Part shown: positions 1-8,071 of the stretch, piece after piece | How positions within the stretch are numbered: position 1 is the stretch's first letter | Layout of the letters: the number at the start of each line of letters is the position of its first letter | Assembly (NCBI GenBank): GCA_963802415.1 | Contig: CAWDIH010000001.1 | Coordinates: forward strand, 1,798,001 to 1,862,000 | Origin: DATAES01 sp963802415 | GTDB lineage: Bacteria; Actinomycetota; Acidimicrobiia; Acidimicrobiales; JACDCH01 | Reading direction: 5' to 3' | Length of the DNA: 64,000 nt | Notes under the pieces: generated by a model | Databases searched by the model: none | Told to the model about the DNA's origin: nothing | Seen by the model: only the letters and a program-made list of their open reading frames with translations | Made by a program: the position numbers and the translations under genes

Positions 1-41
1 CACAGATCCGCGAGCTCGTGCGGCGAGGGAGCGAGTCATGA
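1..41 (+). CDS. C-terminal end of an upstream gene (partial)
   Basis: An open frame beginning at base 3 reads QIRELVRRGSES and stops at the TGA at 39-41. Its stop overlaps the ATG at 38 of the next gene in an ATGA arrangement, the usual sign of translational coupling. That overlap is the main reason to believe it is coding. Twelve residues are too few to identify a family. If real, the three genes that follow belong to a longer operon that begins outside the window. Confidence 0.45.
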   Translation, partial: QIRELVRRGSES

Positions 42-424
42 ACCCAACGCGCATCGCCCTCGCCACCATCGGTGTCCTCATTGGTGTCGTCGGCGTGCTC
101 TCGTTGCGGAGCGCGACCCTGACGACGCATCAGCCCGTGGATCCCGGCTCGAAGCTCGAACTGGTCGTCGCCGCAAGCACCCACCTTGGTGAACCGGACC
201 AAACCCTCGACGAGATGGTGAACGCCTTGGTGCTCGCCTGCCGTCTGCGCGTCAACACCGACCTCGACGGCGCGATGCAGTCCGAGGGGAACGGCCATTT
301 TCGCGGCACCCTGTCGCCGGCGTTGGATTCATCGAACCGGCGACAGTTCCGCGGCTGCCTCGAGGACTGGGCGATCGACCACCTCCAGCTCGAGGTCATC
401 TCGTTGACCGAGCCCGATCGGTAG
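38..424 (+). CDS. Small membrane-anchored or exported hypothetical protein
   Basis: 128 residues. Residues 5-25 are one hydrophobic segment after a short basic start, so the protein is either exported or anchored with its body outside. The rest is polar with two cysteines (in ALVLACRLR and RQFRGCLEDW) that could pair outside the cell. I recognise no family. The start ATG overlaps the upstream stop (ATGA), and the stop lies 5 bases before the phosphatase gene, so it is probably co-transcribed with the two phosphatases that follow. A role beside them in envelope or lipid phosphate metabolism is only a guess from position. Confidence 0.6.
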   Translation: MNPTRIALATIGVLIGVVGVLSLRSATLTTHQPVDPGSKLELVVAASTHLGEPDQTLDEMVNALVLACRLRVNTDLDGAMQSEGNGHFRGTLSPALDSSNRRQFRGCLEDWAIDHLQLEVISLTEPDR

Positions 425-429
425 CCGGC

Positions 430-1119
430 ATGGCAGCAACGACCCTGCGCTCGAGAACCCGTTGGCCGCGCGCGGCACGGTACGCGGTCCGTGTGTCCGT
501 GGCGTGGGTGGGCCTCTTCGTGGTCGTGAACGCTGTCATCCTGCTGGTCGGAGTGGCGGCCCGAGCTGCGGACAAGGATCCCCGACTGCACGACGACAGC
601 TGGCCAGGTATCCCGAACCTCAGGCTGGTCGACGACCGACTCCTGGTCGGCGGCCAACCATCAGAGCAGGACTACCGAGCCCTCGCGGCCAAAGGCGTCA
701 CCCTCGTGATCGACTTACGTCCCGGGACCGACACCGGGCCGCGTACCGACGACGAGGAGCAACTGGCCGCACTCGGTATCCGGTACGCGTCGTTGCCGGT
801 GGTCGACGGCCGGGCGCCGACGCCGTCACAGACGCGCCGGTTCCTCGACCTGATGCGGTCGAACAACGGCCTGGTGTTCGCTCACTGCGGCGGCGGAGTC
901 GGGCGGGCGTCCAGCATCGCGGCGTCGTACCAGGCGTCCAACGGCGAGAACCCCTCAGTGTTGGAGCAGGTTGCCACCGGCCCACCCACGATCGAACAGA
1001 TCTGGTACACCGCCGCGTTGGCTCCCAATCATCCCGAGCACAGCACCAACCCTGTCGTCGCCACCATCAGCCGCACCGTGGACATGCCTCGGACCATCTT
1101 CAACTACGTGACGGGCTGA
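430..1119 (+). CDS. Membrane-anchored tyrosine/dual-specificity-type phosphatase
   Basis: 229 residues. A hydrophobic segment at about 21-43 anchors the N-terminus. The catalytic loop is HCGGGVGRAS, with Cys153 and Arg159 forming the CX5R signature of cysteine-based phosphatases, and Asp126 (VVDGRAP) is placed like the general acid. The segment RLVDDRLLVGGQPSEQDYRALAAKG followed by VTLVIDLR is the usual fold entry of the dual-specificity class. Substrate cannot be told: this class covers protein phosphotyrosine, phosphoinositides and phosphatidylglycerophosphate. The neighbouring PAP2 phosphatase seven bases downstream makes a lipid or polyprenyl phosphate role plausible (inference). Confidence 0.85.
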   Translation: MAATTLRSRTRWPRAARYAVRVSVAWVGLFVVVNAVILLVGVAARAADKDPRLHDDSWPGIPNLRLVDDRLLVGGQPSEQDYRALAAKGVTLVIDLRPGTDTGPRTDDEEQLAALGIRYASLPVVDGRAPTPSQTRRFLDLMRSNNGLVFAHCGGGVGRASSIAASYQASNGENPSVLEQVATGPPTIEQIWYTAALAPNHPEHSTNPVVATISRTVDMPRTIFNYVTG

Positions 1120-1129
1120 TCGGCGAGTG

Positions 1130-1927
1130 ATGAGCAATCTCCACCTCAACCCGCCGATGACTGTGAAGCGGGTGCATGCCGCGCACTGGTGGATCCTGCC
1201 GACTGCCGCAGTCCTCTTCGTCGCCCTCGCCATCGGCGCGATCGAGGGGTGGCTCTTCTGGGACGAACCGATCACCAACTGGCTCGTCGACCACAGGACC
1301 GAAGCGCTGAACAACTTCTTCCGCCGGGTGTCGTTCTTCGGCTCGACGTATGTGGTGTTCGCCGTCTCGCTGGCGGCGGCCGCGTTGAGCTGGCGTCGTT
1401 GTCGCCCGTTGGCGATCGCCATCGTCGTCATCGCGTTCGCCCGCCCACTGACGGAGTTCGGACTGAAGGAACTCGTGCATCGCGACCGGCCCGACGGCAA
1501 TCGCCTGGTGGTCGGTACCGGCTACTCGTTCCCGAGCGGTCACCCGCTGGCCACGGCGGCCAGCTGGGGGATGCTCCCCCTCGTTGCTGCGCTGTACACC
1601 ACCCGCCGCCTGCTGTGGTGGTCGGTCGCCGTCGCGGTGTGGACGCTGGTGGTCATGGTCGCCATCAGCCGAGTGTGGCTCGGCGTGCATTGGACGTCAG
1701 ACGTGGTAGCCGCAATCGCACTCGCGGTCCTTGGCGTCGCTCTCGCCGAGCGGCTCCTCCTTGCGACCCATCGCGCCTGGGGCCGGTCAACCTCCCGGGG
1801 TGATCCTGACACCGTCGAAGCCAGTGCCGGAGGGTGCGCGGAAGCCGAAGGCGAAGCGGCCCGTGACGAGGGCGACCGTGGCCCTGCCCGTCGACGATCG
1901 TCGGCACCAGGCAAAGTGAAGCGATGA
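1130..1927 (+). CDS. PAP2-family membrane phosphatase
   Basis: About 265 residues with several hydrophobic helices. All three PAP2 (type 2 phosphatidic acid phosphatase) motifs are present: KELVHRDRP (KX6RP), FPSGH, and SRVWLGVHWTSD (SRX5HX3D), which hold the catalytic histidines. Such enzymes dephosphorylate lipid or undecaprenyl phosphates at the outer membrane face. A GTG at 1127 directly precedes the ATG at 1130 and either may be used. The last 50 residues are a charged, low-complexity cytosolic-looking tail that is not part of the domain. Gene order (phosphatase then PAP2) and tight spacing suggest one operon. Confidence 0.9.
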   Translation: MSNLHLNPPMTVKRVHAAHWWILPTAAVLFVALAIGAIEGWLFWDEPITNWLVDHRTEALNNFFRRVSFFGSTYVVFAVSLAAAALSWRRCRPLAIAIVVIAFARPLTEFGLKELVHRDRPDGNRLVVGTGYSFPSGHPLATAASWGMLPLVAALYTTRRLLWWSVAVAVWTLVVMVAISRVWLGVHWTSDVVAAIALAVLGVALAERLLLATHRAWGRSTSRGDPDTVEASAGGCAEAEGEAARDEGDRGPARRRSSAPGKVKR

Positions 1928-1976
1928 CTACGCGGCGACATGCGCCTGCATGGGGGCGCGGCATCGCGAGTACCCC

Positions 1977-2036
1977 GCGTTCTGGCGTTCAGTAGCTACA
2001 CGGCGTGTGGCTAACGCACGCCGTTTCGGGGTTCGA
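1977..2036 (+). repeat. Dispersed repeat family A, copy 1
   Basis: This stretch matches three others in the window (2742-2807, 18204-18258, 23914-23975). The shared core is AGCTACACGGCGTGTGGCT followed by a few variable bases and ACGCCGTTTCGGsGtt. ACGGCGT and ACGCCGT are reverse complements 11 bases apart, so the repeat can fold. The 317-base gap 1928-2244 otherwise holds no gene I can support. Confidence 0.7.
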
Positions 2037-2244
2037 CTGATCACCGTCGCTTCCGGCCCCACGTTCTCGACGAGCGTCGCCGCCAAGTGCAACGACGCTG
2101 TGGGGACCGTCGATGTCGCCGAGTCGCCGGGCACCGACGCGGTCAACGGCTGACGGGCCAGCTTGCGCGCGCAGCGCCGTTGCACCGCAGACATCCATCG
2201 CTCCGTCGGGGATAGTTTGCGGTCCGGCGACCGGGGAGCGCGAT

Positions 2245-2706
2245 ATGAGCTACGTAGTGGACTTCGTCAACGTCTCCACCGTCGGCCTGGAGTCGTCGCC
2301 GGTGGCGACCGCGCTGGCTGGCCTGCGGGCGAACGAGGCTCGCTACTTCAAGAACAAGTACGACCACGACTTCACGGTCGAACCGGCCCCCCAGGCGAAG
2401 AAGGCCATCGACTTGGTGCACCGCGTTCTCAAGGAGGAGCGCGACATCGTCATCGCTTCGCGCCCACTCGAGGCGACGACCTTCCAGGTCGAGAACATTC
2501 GATGGACCTACGTGTTCTACGAGAGCGGGCTCTCGATCAACGTTCTGTACACGCTCGACGATCCGAAGAAGCGAGCAGTCGGGTTCAAGCTCTCCGAAGG
2601 GATGGAGGTCCCGGCCGAGCTCGGCTCCTTCAAGTTCGCGAGACAGAAATCGAAGCTGGCCGGGACGATCCGCGGGTCGTACTTCGTGATCAAGGGCGAC
2701 TACTGA
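2245..2706 (+). CDS. Hypothetical protein
   Basis: 153 residues from the ATG at 2245, which has a GGGGAG-type ribosome site 6-7 bases upstream. An in-frame start at 2113 is open but its extra 44 residues are low-complexity and lack a ribosome site. The protein is soluble, mixed alpha/beta in character, with no signal peptide, membrane segment or motif I can name. Lysine/arginine-rich patches occur around residues 37-65 and 110-145. It stands alone between two copies of repeat family A, facing the hydrolase gene downstream. Confidence 0.7.
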   Translation: MSYVVDFVNVSTVGLESSPVATALAGLRANEARYFKNKYDHDFTVEPAPQAKKAIDLVHRVLKEERDIVIASRPLEATTFQVENIRWTYVFYESGLSINVLYTLDDPKKRAVGFKLSEGMEVPAELGSFKFARQKSKLAGTIRGSYFVIKGDY

Positions 2707-2741
2707 GCCCGTCGAGCCTCGAATCCGACATCGTTCCCGAT

Positions 2742-2807
2742 GTTCGCCGTTTCGGCGTTCGCTAGCTACACGGCGTGTGGCTGATGTACGCCGTTTCGGC
2801 GTTTCGG
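2742..2807 (+). repeat. Dispersed repeat family A, copy 2
   Basis: The best-formed copy. It starts with TTCGCCGTTTCGGCG, carries the core AGCTACACGGCGTGTGGCT, and ends with ACGCCGTTTCGGCGT, itself a perfect inverted repeat with a TTT loop. It sits exactly between the convergent ends of the hypothetical gene (2706) and the hydrolase gene (2808), where it could act as a two-way terminator. Confidence 0.75.
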
Positions 2808-3632
2808 TCAGCCCTGTATGAACGCCAGCAGGTCGGGGTTGATGATGTCGGCGTGTGTGGTGCACATGCCGTGCGGATAGCCCGGATACACCTTGAGCGT
2901 GCCGTTCTTCAGCAGCTTGATCGATAGTTCGGCCGAGTCCGCGATGGGTACGACCTGATCGTCGTCACCGTGCATCACCAACGTCGGGACCTCGATGGCT
3001 TGGAGGTCCTCTGTGAAGTCGGTTTCCGAGAACGCTTTGACGCCCTCGTAGTGGGCTTTGACACCGCCCATCATTCCTTGCCGCCACCAGTTGTCGATGA
3101 CGCTCTCCGACACCGTTGCGCCGGGACGGTTGAAACCGTAGAAGGGTCCGGCCGCGACGTCGCGATAGAACTGAGCCCGGTTGAAGGCGGTGCCTTCACG
3201 GAAATTGTCGAACACCTCGATCGGCAGGCCACCGGGATTGGTCTTGGTCTTCAGCATCAGCGGCGGGACCGCGCCGACGAGAACCGCCTTGGCTACGCGA
3301 CCTCCCCCGTGCTTGGCGACATACCGGGCGACCTCGCCGCCTCCAGTCGAGTGGCCGATGTGTACCGCGTCGCGCAGGTCGAGATGACTCACGACGGCCG
3401 CAGCGTCAGCGGCGTATGTGTCCATGTCGTGGCCGTCCGAGGTCTGGGTCGAGCGGCCGTGGCCGCGACGGTCATGAGCAACGACGCGGTAGCCGCGCAG
3501 ACTGAAGAACATCATCTGGGCGTCCCAGTCGTCGGAACTGAGCGGCCATCCGTGGTGGAACACGATCGGCTGACCGCTACCCCAGTCCTTGTAGAAAATC
3601 TCCGTGCCGTCCTGCGTGGTGACGATGGGCAT
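2808..3632 (-). CDS. Alpha/beta hydrolase, cofactor-free haloperoxidase type
   Basis: 274 residues, normal length for the family. The nucleophile Ser95 lies in GHSTGGGE, the form typical of bacterial non-haem chloroperoxidase-like hydrolases. The acid is in MHGDDDQVVP near residue 225 and the histidine is in YPGYPHGM near residue 254. The oxyanion hole is in HHGWPLSSDDW. These enzymes are really esterases or perhydrolases and substrate cannot be read from sequence. The neighbour upstream on the same strand is another alpha/beta hydrolase 75 bases away, so the two may share a transcript. No signal peptide, so cytosolic. Confidence 0.9.
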   Translation of the reverse strand: MPIVTTQDGTEIFYKDWGSGQPIVFHHGWPLSSDDWDAQMMFFSLRGYRVVAHDRRGHGRSTQTSDGHDMDTYAADAAAVVSHLDLRDAVHIGHSTGGGEVARYVAKHGGGRVAKAVLVGAVPPLMLKTKTNPGGLPIEVFDNFREGTAFNRAQFYRDVAAGPFYGFNRPGATVSESVIDNWWRQGMMGGVKAHYEGVKAFSETDFTEDLQAIEVPTLVMHGDDDQVVPIADSAELSIKLLKNGTLKVYPGYPHGMCTTHADIINPDLLAFIQG

Positions 3633-3707
3633 GTTCCGGGCTCCTCTTGATTAGGTCAATGCGCGGTGAGCTACTCAGAACGGGCAAGCCGCGTGCGACC
3701 CCGTAGC

Positions 3708-4389
3708 TCAGCTGATCGTTTTGGCGGCGGTCACTATCAGCGTGGCCACGGCTTCCGGTTGCGACACGTAGACGGAGTGACTGGCAGCGGTCTCGACCAC
3801 CGTGGCATTGGCTCGCTTGGACATGAGGCGCTGCGCGTCCGGTGGGATCATCCGATCTTCGGTCGCGACGAGATACCAAGTCGGCTTGGTCCGCCACGCC
3901 GGCTCTGTGATCGCACCACCGAGCGCGTCGACGCCCCAGGGCACTTGGGAGTCCGCCATGAACGCGGAGAGGTCCGGTTTGACGTCCGCCGCGAACGACG
4001 CCGCGAAATTTGTCCTTGTCCAGGAAGAGGTAACCCTCCTGTGGCGGCAGGATGGGCGGGACGGGTGCGCCGGGAGGCGGGTCCGCGATCAGTGTGTTCA
4101 CGGATTCACCGCGGTCGGGGGCGAACGCTGCGATGTAGACCAGCGCCGCGACCTTCGGATGGTTGCCTGCCTCGGTGATGACCGCGCCGCCGTAGGAATG
4201 TCCGACGAGCACCGCTTGGTCGGGTTGCTGGTCGAGCGCTCGTTTCGTAACTGCCACGTCGTCGGCGAGCGAGGTCGTCGGGTTCTGCACGACGGTCACT
4301 GGATGGCCGGACTTTCGCAGGATCTTGTAGACGCCCTCCCAGCCGGAGCCGTCGACGAATCCGCCGTGGACGAGAACGACGCTGGCCAT
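3708..4389 (-). CDS. Alpha/beta hydrolase with one frameshift
   Basis: The reading frame from the ATG at 4389 (ribosome site AAGGGGAG) gives a hydrolase N-half with LVHGGFVDGSGW and nucleophile GHSYGGAV, then breaks after FLDKDKF near 4007-4013. The other half continues in another frame: FMADSQVPWG, the acid in VATEDRMIPP and the histidine in TAASHSVYVSQP, stopping at 3708. The frames join if one T is removed from the TTT run, giving about 226 residues, usual for this esterase-like family. All three catalytic residues survive, so this looks like a recent indel or a sequence error rather than an old pseudogene. Confidence 0.8.
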
Positions 4390-4506
4390 TGCGCTCCCCT
4401 TCGTTCTGGTGTCGTGTCGGGTCACCGACCGTAAGTCGACAAGAGACGACCGTCAACGCCGAACGCCGGGCTTGCTGCAGCAGACCCGAGTCCTAGGTTC
4501 AGATGG

Positions 4507-4986
4507 ATGATCCGCGATGTGGAGGTCCGCGGGGCGGGCTCGAAGGGGCGCGGCGTATACGCGCTTCGATCGTTCGAAGAAGGCGAGTTCATCTTCCGTC
4601 GCCGGCACGCGCGAGTCCTCCACGAGAGTGACCTCGGTGAAGCGAGCGAATGGGAGACGATCCACCTCTGCGAACTCGGATTCGACCACTACGCAGTGCT
4701 CGAACCGCCCGGCTGCTACCTCAACCATTCATGCGATCCCAACGCCATGCGACACGGCGTCAAGGTCTTCGCTTGGCGAGCGATCGAAAGGGGTGAGGAG
4801 ATAACGATCGACTACCGACTCAACGCCTTCGATGGTGCGTCGTGGCCATGCGAGTGCGGCTCGGAGAATTGCACCGGTACCGTCGTCGGCAGCTTCTTTG
4901 CAATGGATGCCGACCGTCAAGAACTGCTTCTGCCGCACACGCCGGCCTTCATCCGTCGCGAGTACCACCACCGCCGACGACGATGA
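4507..4986 (+). CDS. SET-domain protein (lysine-methyltransferase fold)
   Basis: 159 residues, essentially a bare SET domain. The order of motifs is right: GSKGRGVYALRSFEEGEFIF near the start, NHSCDPNA at 73-80, GEEITIDY at 96-103, then a post-SET cysteine set (Cys115, Cys117, Cys122 in CECGSENC) that would bind zinc with the NHSC cysteine. These residues bind S-adenosylmethionine and the target lysine in the eukaryotic family; small bacterial versions are known but targets mostly are not. It stands alone between unrelated genes on the opposite strand. The catalytic Tyr of ITIDY is present, so activity is plausible. Confidence 0.85.
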   Translation: MIRDVEVRGAGSKGRGVYALRSFEEGEFIFRRRHARVLHESDLGEASEWETIHLCELGFDHYAVLEPPGCYLNHSCDPNAMRHGVKVFAWRAIERGEEITIDYRLNAFDGASWPCECGSENCTGTVVGSFFAMDADRQELLLPHTPAFIRREYHHRRRR

Positions 4987-4998
4987 CCGACTACCCAT

Positions 4999-5379
4999 TC
5001 ATCCGTCGCCTGTATCGCACTGCTGCCGTACGCTGCCGATGAGCTCGCGGATGTTGACTGGCTTCGAGAGGTATCCGGCGAAGCCTGCGGCCAGAAACCG
5101 CTCGCGATCCCCTCGCATCGCCTGTGCGGTCACGGCGAGAACCGGGATGGCGGCAGTCCGCTCGTCCGCACGCAACCGGCGAAGCGCTTCGACGCCGTCG
5201 AAGTCCGGGAGCTGGACGTCCATGACAACGAGATCCGGTGCGTGCGCGGTCGCCAGCTCGACCGCCTCGCCGCCGGTCGTCGCCTCGAGCATCCGATACC
5301 CCGCGGCGAGCAGGACATCGCAGAACAGCTTCATGTTCTTCTCGTTGTCCTCGACCACGAGGATCCGTTCGCCCGCCAT
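4999..5379 (-). CDS. Single-domain response regulator (CheY/DivK type)
   Basis: 126 residues: a receiver domain and nothing else. Acidic pocket residues are in VVEDNEKN, phospho-acceptor Asp54 in VVMDVQLP, Thr in VTAQA and Lys in LSKPVN. The ATG at 5379 lies two bases after the stop of the histidine kinase, so the kinase and receiver are translated from one message. Lacking an output domain, it must act by protein contact, perhaps handing phosphate to another regulator such as the LuxR-type one at 8072. Confidence 0.92.
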   Translation of the reverse strand: MAGERILVVEDNEKNMKLFCDVLLAAGYRMLEATTGGEAVELATAHAPDLVVMDVQLPDFDGVEALRRLRADERTAAIPVLAVTAQAMRGDRERFLAAGFAGYLSKPVNIRELIGSVRQQCDTGDG

Positions 5380-5381
5380 GG

Positions 5382-7010
5382 CTAGAGCGTGCGCACGGGC
5401 AGCGCGAAGACGAACGTGCTTCCCTTCCCGACCTCGCTCACGACCCAGATCCGACCGCCGTGGAGTTCGACGAGGCGCTTCGACAGGGCGAGTCCGAGGC
5501 CCGTCCCCTCGCGCTGCTCCATCCCGGCTTCGGTCTGCTGGAACTCGTCGAAGATCCGCTCGTGGTCCTCGGGCGCGATGCCCGGGCCACTGTCGGTGAC
5601 CGAGACCCTCACCTCGCCGTCGACGCGCGCGGCTGTGACGTCGACGGTCCCGCCTTCTGGCGTGAACTTCACGGCGTTCGAGAGCAGGTTGAACACCACT
5701 TGTCGGATCCGGCGCTGATCGCCTTCGACGACGTCGGCGTCCGGGTCCGCTGCGACCGCGATGCTGACCCCATCGCTGATCGCCCGCTCCCGCACCATGA
5801 CCGTTCCGCGCTCGAGCGCGTCACGCATCGAGAAGGGCTCGACCTCCAGTTCGACTTGCCCGGCCTCGACCTTGGACAGATCGAGCACGTCGTTGATCAA
5901 CCAGAGCAGGTGGTTCGCAGAGGACAGGACGTCGTCCAGGTATTCCGCCTGCTTCTCGTTCACCTCGCCGAACATCTCCTCGCGCAGCACCTGCGAGAAG
6001 CCGATGATCGCGTTCAACGGGGTCCGCAACTCGTGGGACATGTTGGCCAGGAAGGCAGACTTGTGCTGGCTGGCCGCCTCGAGCTCCGTGTACAGACGCC
6101 TGAGCTCGTCGTTCATCTGGTTCACGTTCGTCCCCAGCGCACCCAGCTCGTCGCGGTTCACGACGTTGACGTGCCCGGAGAAGTCACCCGACGCGATCGC
6201 AGCCAGCCGAGCGTCGATCCGTTGGATGGGCCCGATCAGCGACCTCGAGAGGACGAACCCCAACAGCAGCGCGAGAACCAGCGCCGCCGCCGAGACGCCG
6301 ATGAAGAGGTTCCGGGAGCTCTGGTAGGAGCTGTCATTCCGGGCGATGAGGCCGTCGATCCTCTCCCGCGTTCCATTGGCGAGCTCGCTGGCGAGCAGCG
6401 TGCCGTCGCTCGCGAGGCGTTCGGCCTCTGAGCGGAAGGGCACGAACTCGTTGTCGGGCGCGTCGCTCGCGTGCAGTGGGATGATCTCCCGCTCCATCAG
6501 CGTCGAGAGGTCGTCCGCGTTCCGGCGGATCGACAGAAGCGTGTCCTGATCTTCGCCGGGCGGCGTGAATCCGAGTCGATCGGCGGTGGTCGCCGCGCCG
6601 AGCCGGCTGACGGCGTCCACGACGAGGAGGTCCACGGCGGGGTCGTTGTTCTCTCGTCCGATCGGCGACCCGCCCGGCCAGACCTCGTAGATGGCGGCGT
6701 CCACGTTCGCGGCGAGGAGTGCGCGAACGTGCCAGGCGTCTCGTTGGAGCTGACCGTAGGCGAAGGCTCGTTCCTGGAGGGCCCCGAGGCTCCCGACCCG
6801 GTCGTTCGACTGCCCGAGCACACGTTGGCCGAGGAAGCCGACTGCGACCAGCAGCACGGACGTGGCGAGGAACGCGATCAGCAGCTTCGTGCGGACCTTG
6901 ACGGGCAGGCGGCCGACCGCTCGGACGAGCGGATCGTCGCCCCGGCTGAGCGGTTGCCGCTCCTCAGCGGCGGTCCCTCGACGTCGCCTCGCTGCCCGGG
7001 ATCCGAACAC
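5382..7010 (-). CDS. Membrane sensor histidine kinase with HAMP domain
   Basis: 542 residues from a GTG at 7010. Helix 1 is at about 40-62, then an extracytoplasmic sensing region of about 170 residues, helix 2 at about 233-258, a HAMP linker, then HisKA with the phospho-accepting His in SHELRTPLNAII. The ATP-binding domain is complete: N box NLLSNAVKFTPEGG, G1 VTDSGPGI, F box IFDEFQQ and G2 GTGLGLALSKRL. The extracytoplasmic part has no named domain that I can see. The gene lies between a lipoprotein gene (4-base gap upstream) and a receiver gene (2-base gap downstream), which implies a three-part signalling operon. Confidence 0.93.
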   Translation of the reverse strand: MFGSRAARRRRGTAAEERQPLSRGDDPLVRAVGRLPVKVRTKLLIAFLATSVLLVAVGFLGQRVLGQSNDRVGSLGALQERAFAYGQLQRDAWHVRALLAANVDAAIYEVWPGGSPIGRENNDPAVDLLVVDAVSRLGAATTADRLGFTPPGEDQDTLLSIRRNADDLSTLMEREIIPLHASDAPDNEFVPFRSEAERLASDGTLLASELANGTRERIDGLIARNDSSYQSSRNLFIGVSAAALVLALLLGFVLSRSLIGPIQRIDARLAAIASGDFSGHVNVVNRDELGALGTNVNQMNDELRRLYTELEAASQHKSAFLANMSHELRTPLNAIIGFSQVLREEMFGEVNEKQAEYLDDVLSSANHLLWLINDVLDLSKVEAGQVELEVEPFSMRDALERGTVMVRERAISDGVSIAVAADPDADVVEGDQRRIRQVVFNLLSNAVKFTPEGGTVDVTAARVDGEVRVSVTDSGPGIAPEDHERIFDEFQQTEAGMEQREGTGLGLALSKRLVELHGGRIWVVSEVGKGSTFVFALPVRTL

Positions 7011-7014
7011 GGGC

Positions 7015-7536
7015 TCAGGCGGCTAGGTCGGTCGTTCCTGCAACCATGTTGGTGATCAGCCACTCTCCATCGATCCGCGCAACGTCAAGATCGGCGACCG
7101 TGACCAGCGCCATCTCTTCGGTCACGGCGTCGACGTAGTGGCACTCGAAATGCAGCGTGCCCCGGTCGCCGTTGACCGTGATCTCGACTTTGTACGCGGG
7201 ATGGTCCGAGATCCAGTAATTGCTCGCCTCGAACGCGACCGACTTCTCCAGCCAGTATCGGCGGATCTCGTCCGTCCCCGTCGCGGTCTGGCCGGAACCG
7301 ATGGTCAGGGTCGCGTTCGGCGCCCACAGGCCCACCATGAGGTCGAGGTCCTTCAACGTCGTCGCCTTGTGAAAGTCCTTCTCGATCTGGTCGATGGACC
7401 AGAGATCCGCTTGGTGTTGGAGGCTCTCGACAGACTTCGTGTCCGAGCCTCCGCAGCCCGCGAGCAGGACGACCACGAGCCCGACTGCGCTGCCGATCAA
7501 GAGCCTCCGCACTTGAGCCCCCTTCCGCCCCGGCAC
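7015..7536 (-). CDS. Lipoprotein with a SnoaL/NTF2-like domain
   Basis: 173 residues. A basic start and hydrophobic stretch end in the lipobox LLAGC near residue 28, so the mature protein should be lipid-anchored outside the membrane. The remainder, from SIDQIEKDFHKATTLKDLDLMVGLWAPNATLTIG to the end, has the pattern of the SnoaL-like/NTF2 cone fold, which binds small ligands or acts as an enzyme. Because it is first in an operon with a sensor kinase and receiver, it may be the ligand-binding partner of the kinase (inference). Confidence 0.82.
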   Translation of the reverse strand: MPGRKGAQVRRLLIGSAVGLVVVLLAGCGGSDTKSVESLQHQADLWSIDQIEKDFHKATTLKDLDLMVGLWAPNATLTIGSGQTATGTDEIRRYWLEKSVAFEASNYWISDHPAYKVEITVNGDRGTLHFECHYVDAVTEEMALVTVADLDVARIDGEWLITNMVAGTTDLAA

Positions 7537-7679
7537 GCTTCCGCTATCCGTGCCGGAGGAATGTTCACACCGTGAGCCAGATCCGTCCAGAGGCAGAATT
7601 CAAGTGGAGCCGCCGTCGAAAGGCCACCGTGCCTGCAGGCCGATCGCAGGAGTGCTGGCACGGCGTGATAGCGGGAGAG

Positions 7680-8054
7680 TCACTCCTTTGCCTTGGCGCG
7701 GAAGCGGCTGAGCTGCTCTGAAAACGTCCTCGGGTGGATCGGCTTGTCGAGCCAGCCCGCGAAGCCGGCAGCCTCGAGCCAGTCGCCGCTCCCCTCCAGC
7801 GGAGTTGCGCTCATGGCGACCACCGGAATTCGAGCCGTCCGCTCCTGGTCCGCGAGCTTCCGAGAAACCACCGTGCCATCCATGTCGGGGAGCCGCAGGT
7901 CCATGAGGATCACGTCCGGAACGTGCTCGATCGCCAACGCCATTCCCTCTGCTCCCGTTGCCGCTTCGAGCGTGTGGAACCCGGCGGCGCCCAGCAGGTC
8001 TCGGGCGAGCCTCCTGTTCTTCTCGTTGTCGTCGACGATCAGAACGACGGTCAC
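7680..8054 (-). CDS. Single-domain response regulator
   Basis: 124 residues starting at a GTG (8054) with a GAGAGGA ribosome site. It is a lone receiver domain: acidic residues in IVDDNEKN, acceptor Asp52 in VILMDLRLPDMDG, Thr/Ser switch in AMSATP, and Lys in LDKPIHP. It resembles the receiver at 4999-5379 but is clearly a separate paralog. The gene is divergent from the LuxR-type regulator, with starts only 17 bases apart, so both must share a very compact promoter or come from leaderless messages. Confidence 0.9.
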   Translation of the reverse strand: MTVVLIVDDNEKNRRLARDLLGAAGFHTLEAATGAEGMALAIEHVPDVILMDLRLPDMDGTVVSRKLADQERTARIPVVAMSATPLEGSGDWLEAAGFAGWLDKPIHPRTFSEQLSRFRAKAKE

Positions 8055-8071
8055 CGCCTATCCTCTCGTCA

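Noticed and set aside
2113..2244. N-terminal extension of the hypothetical gene
   Set aside because: A ribosome site stands right before the ATG at 2245, and the extension is low-complexity.
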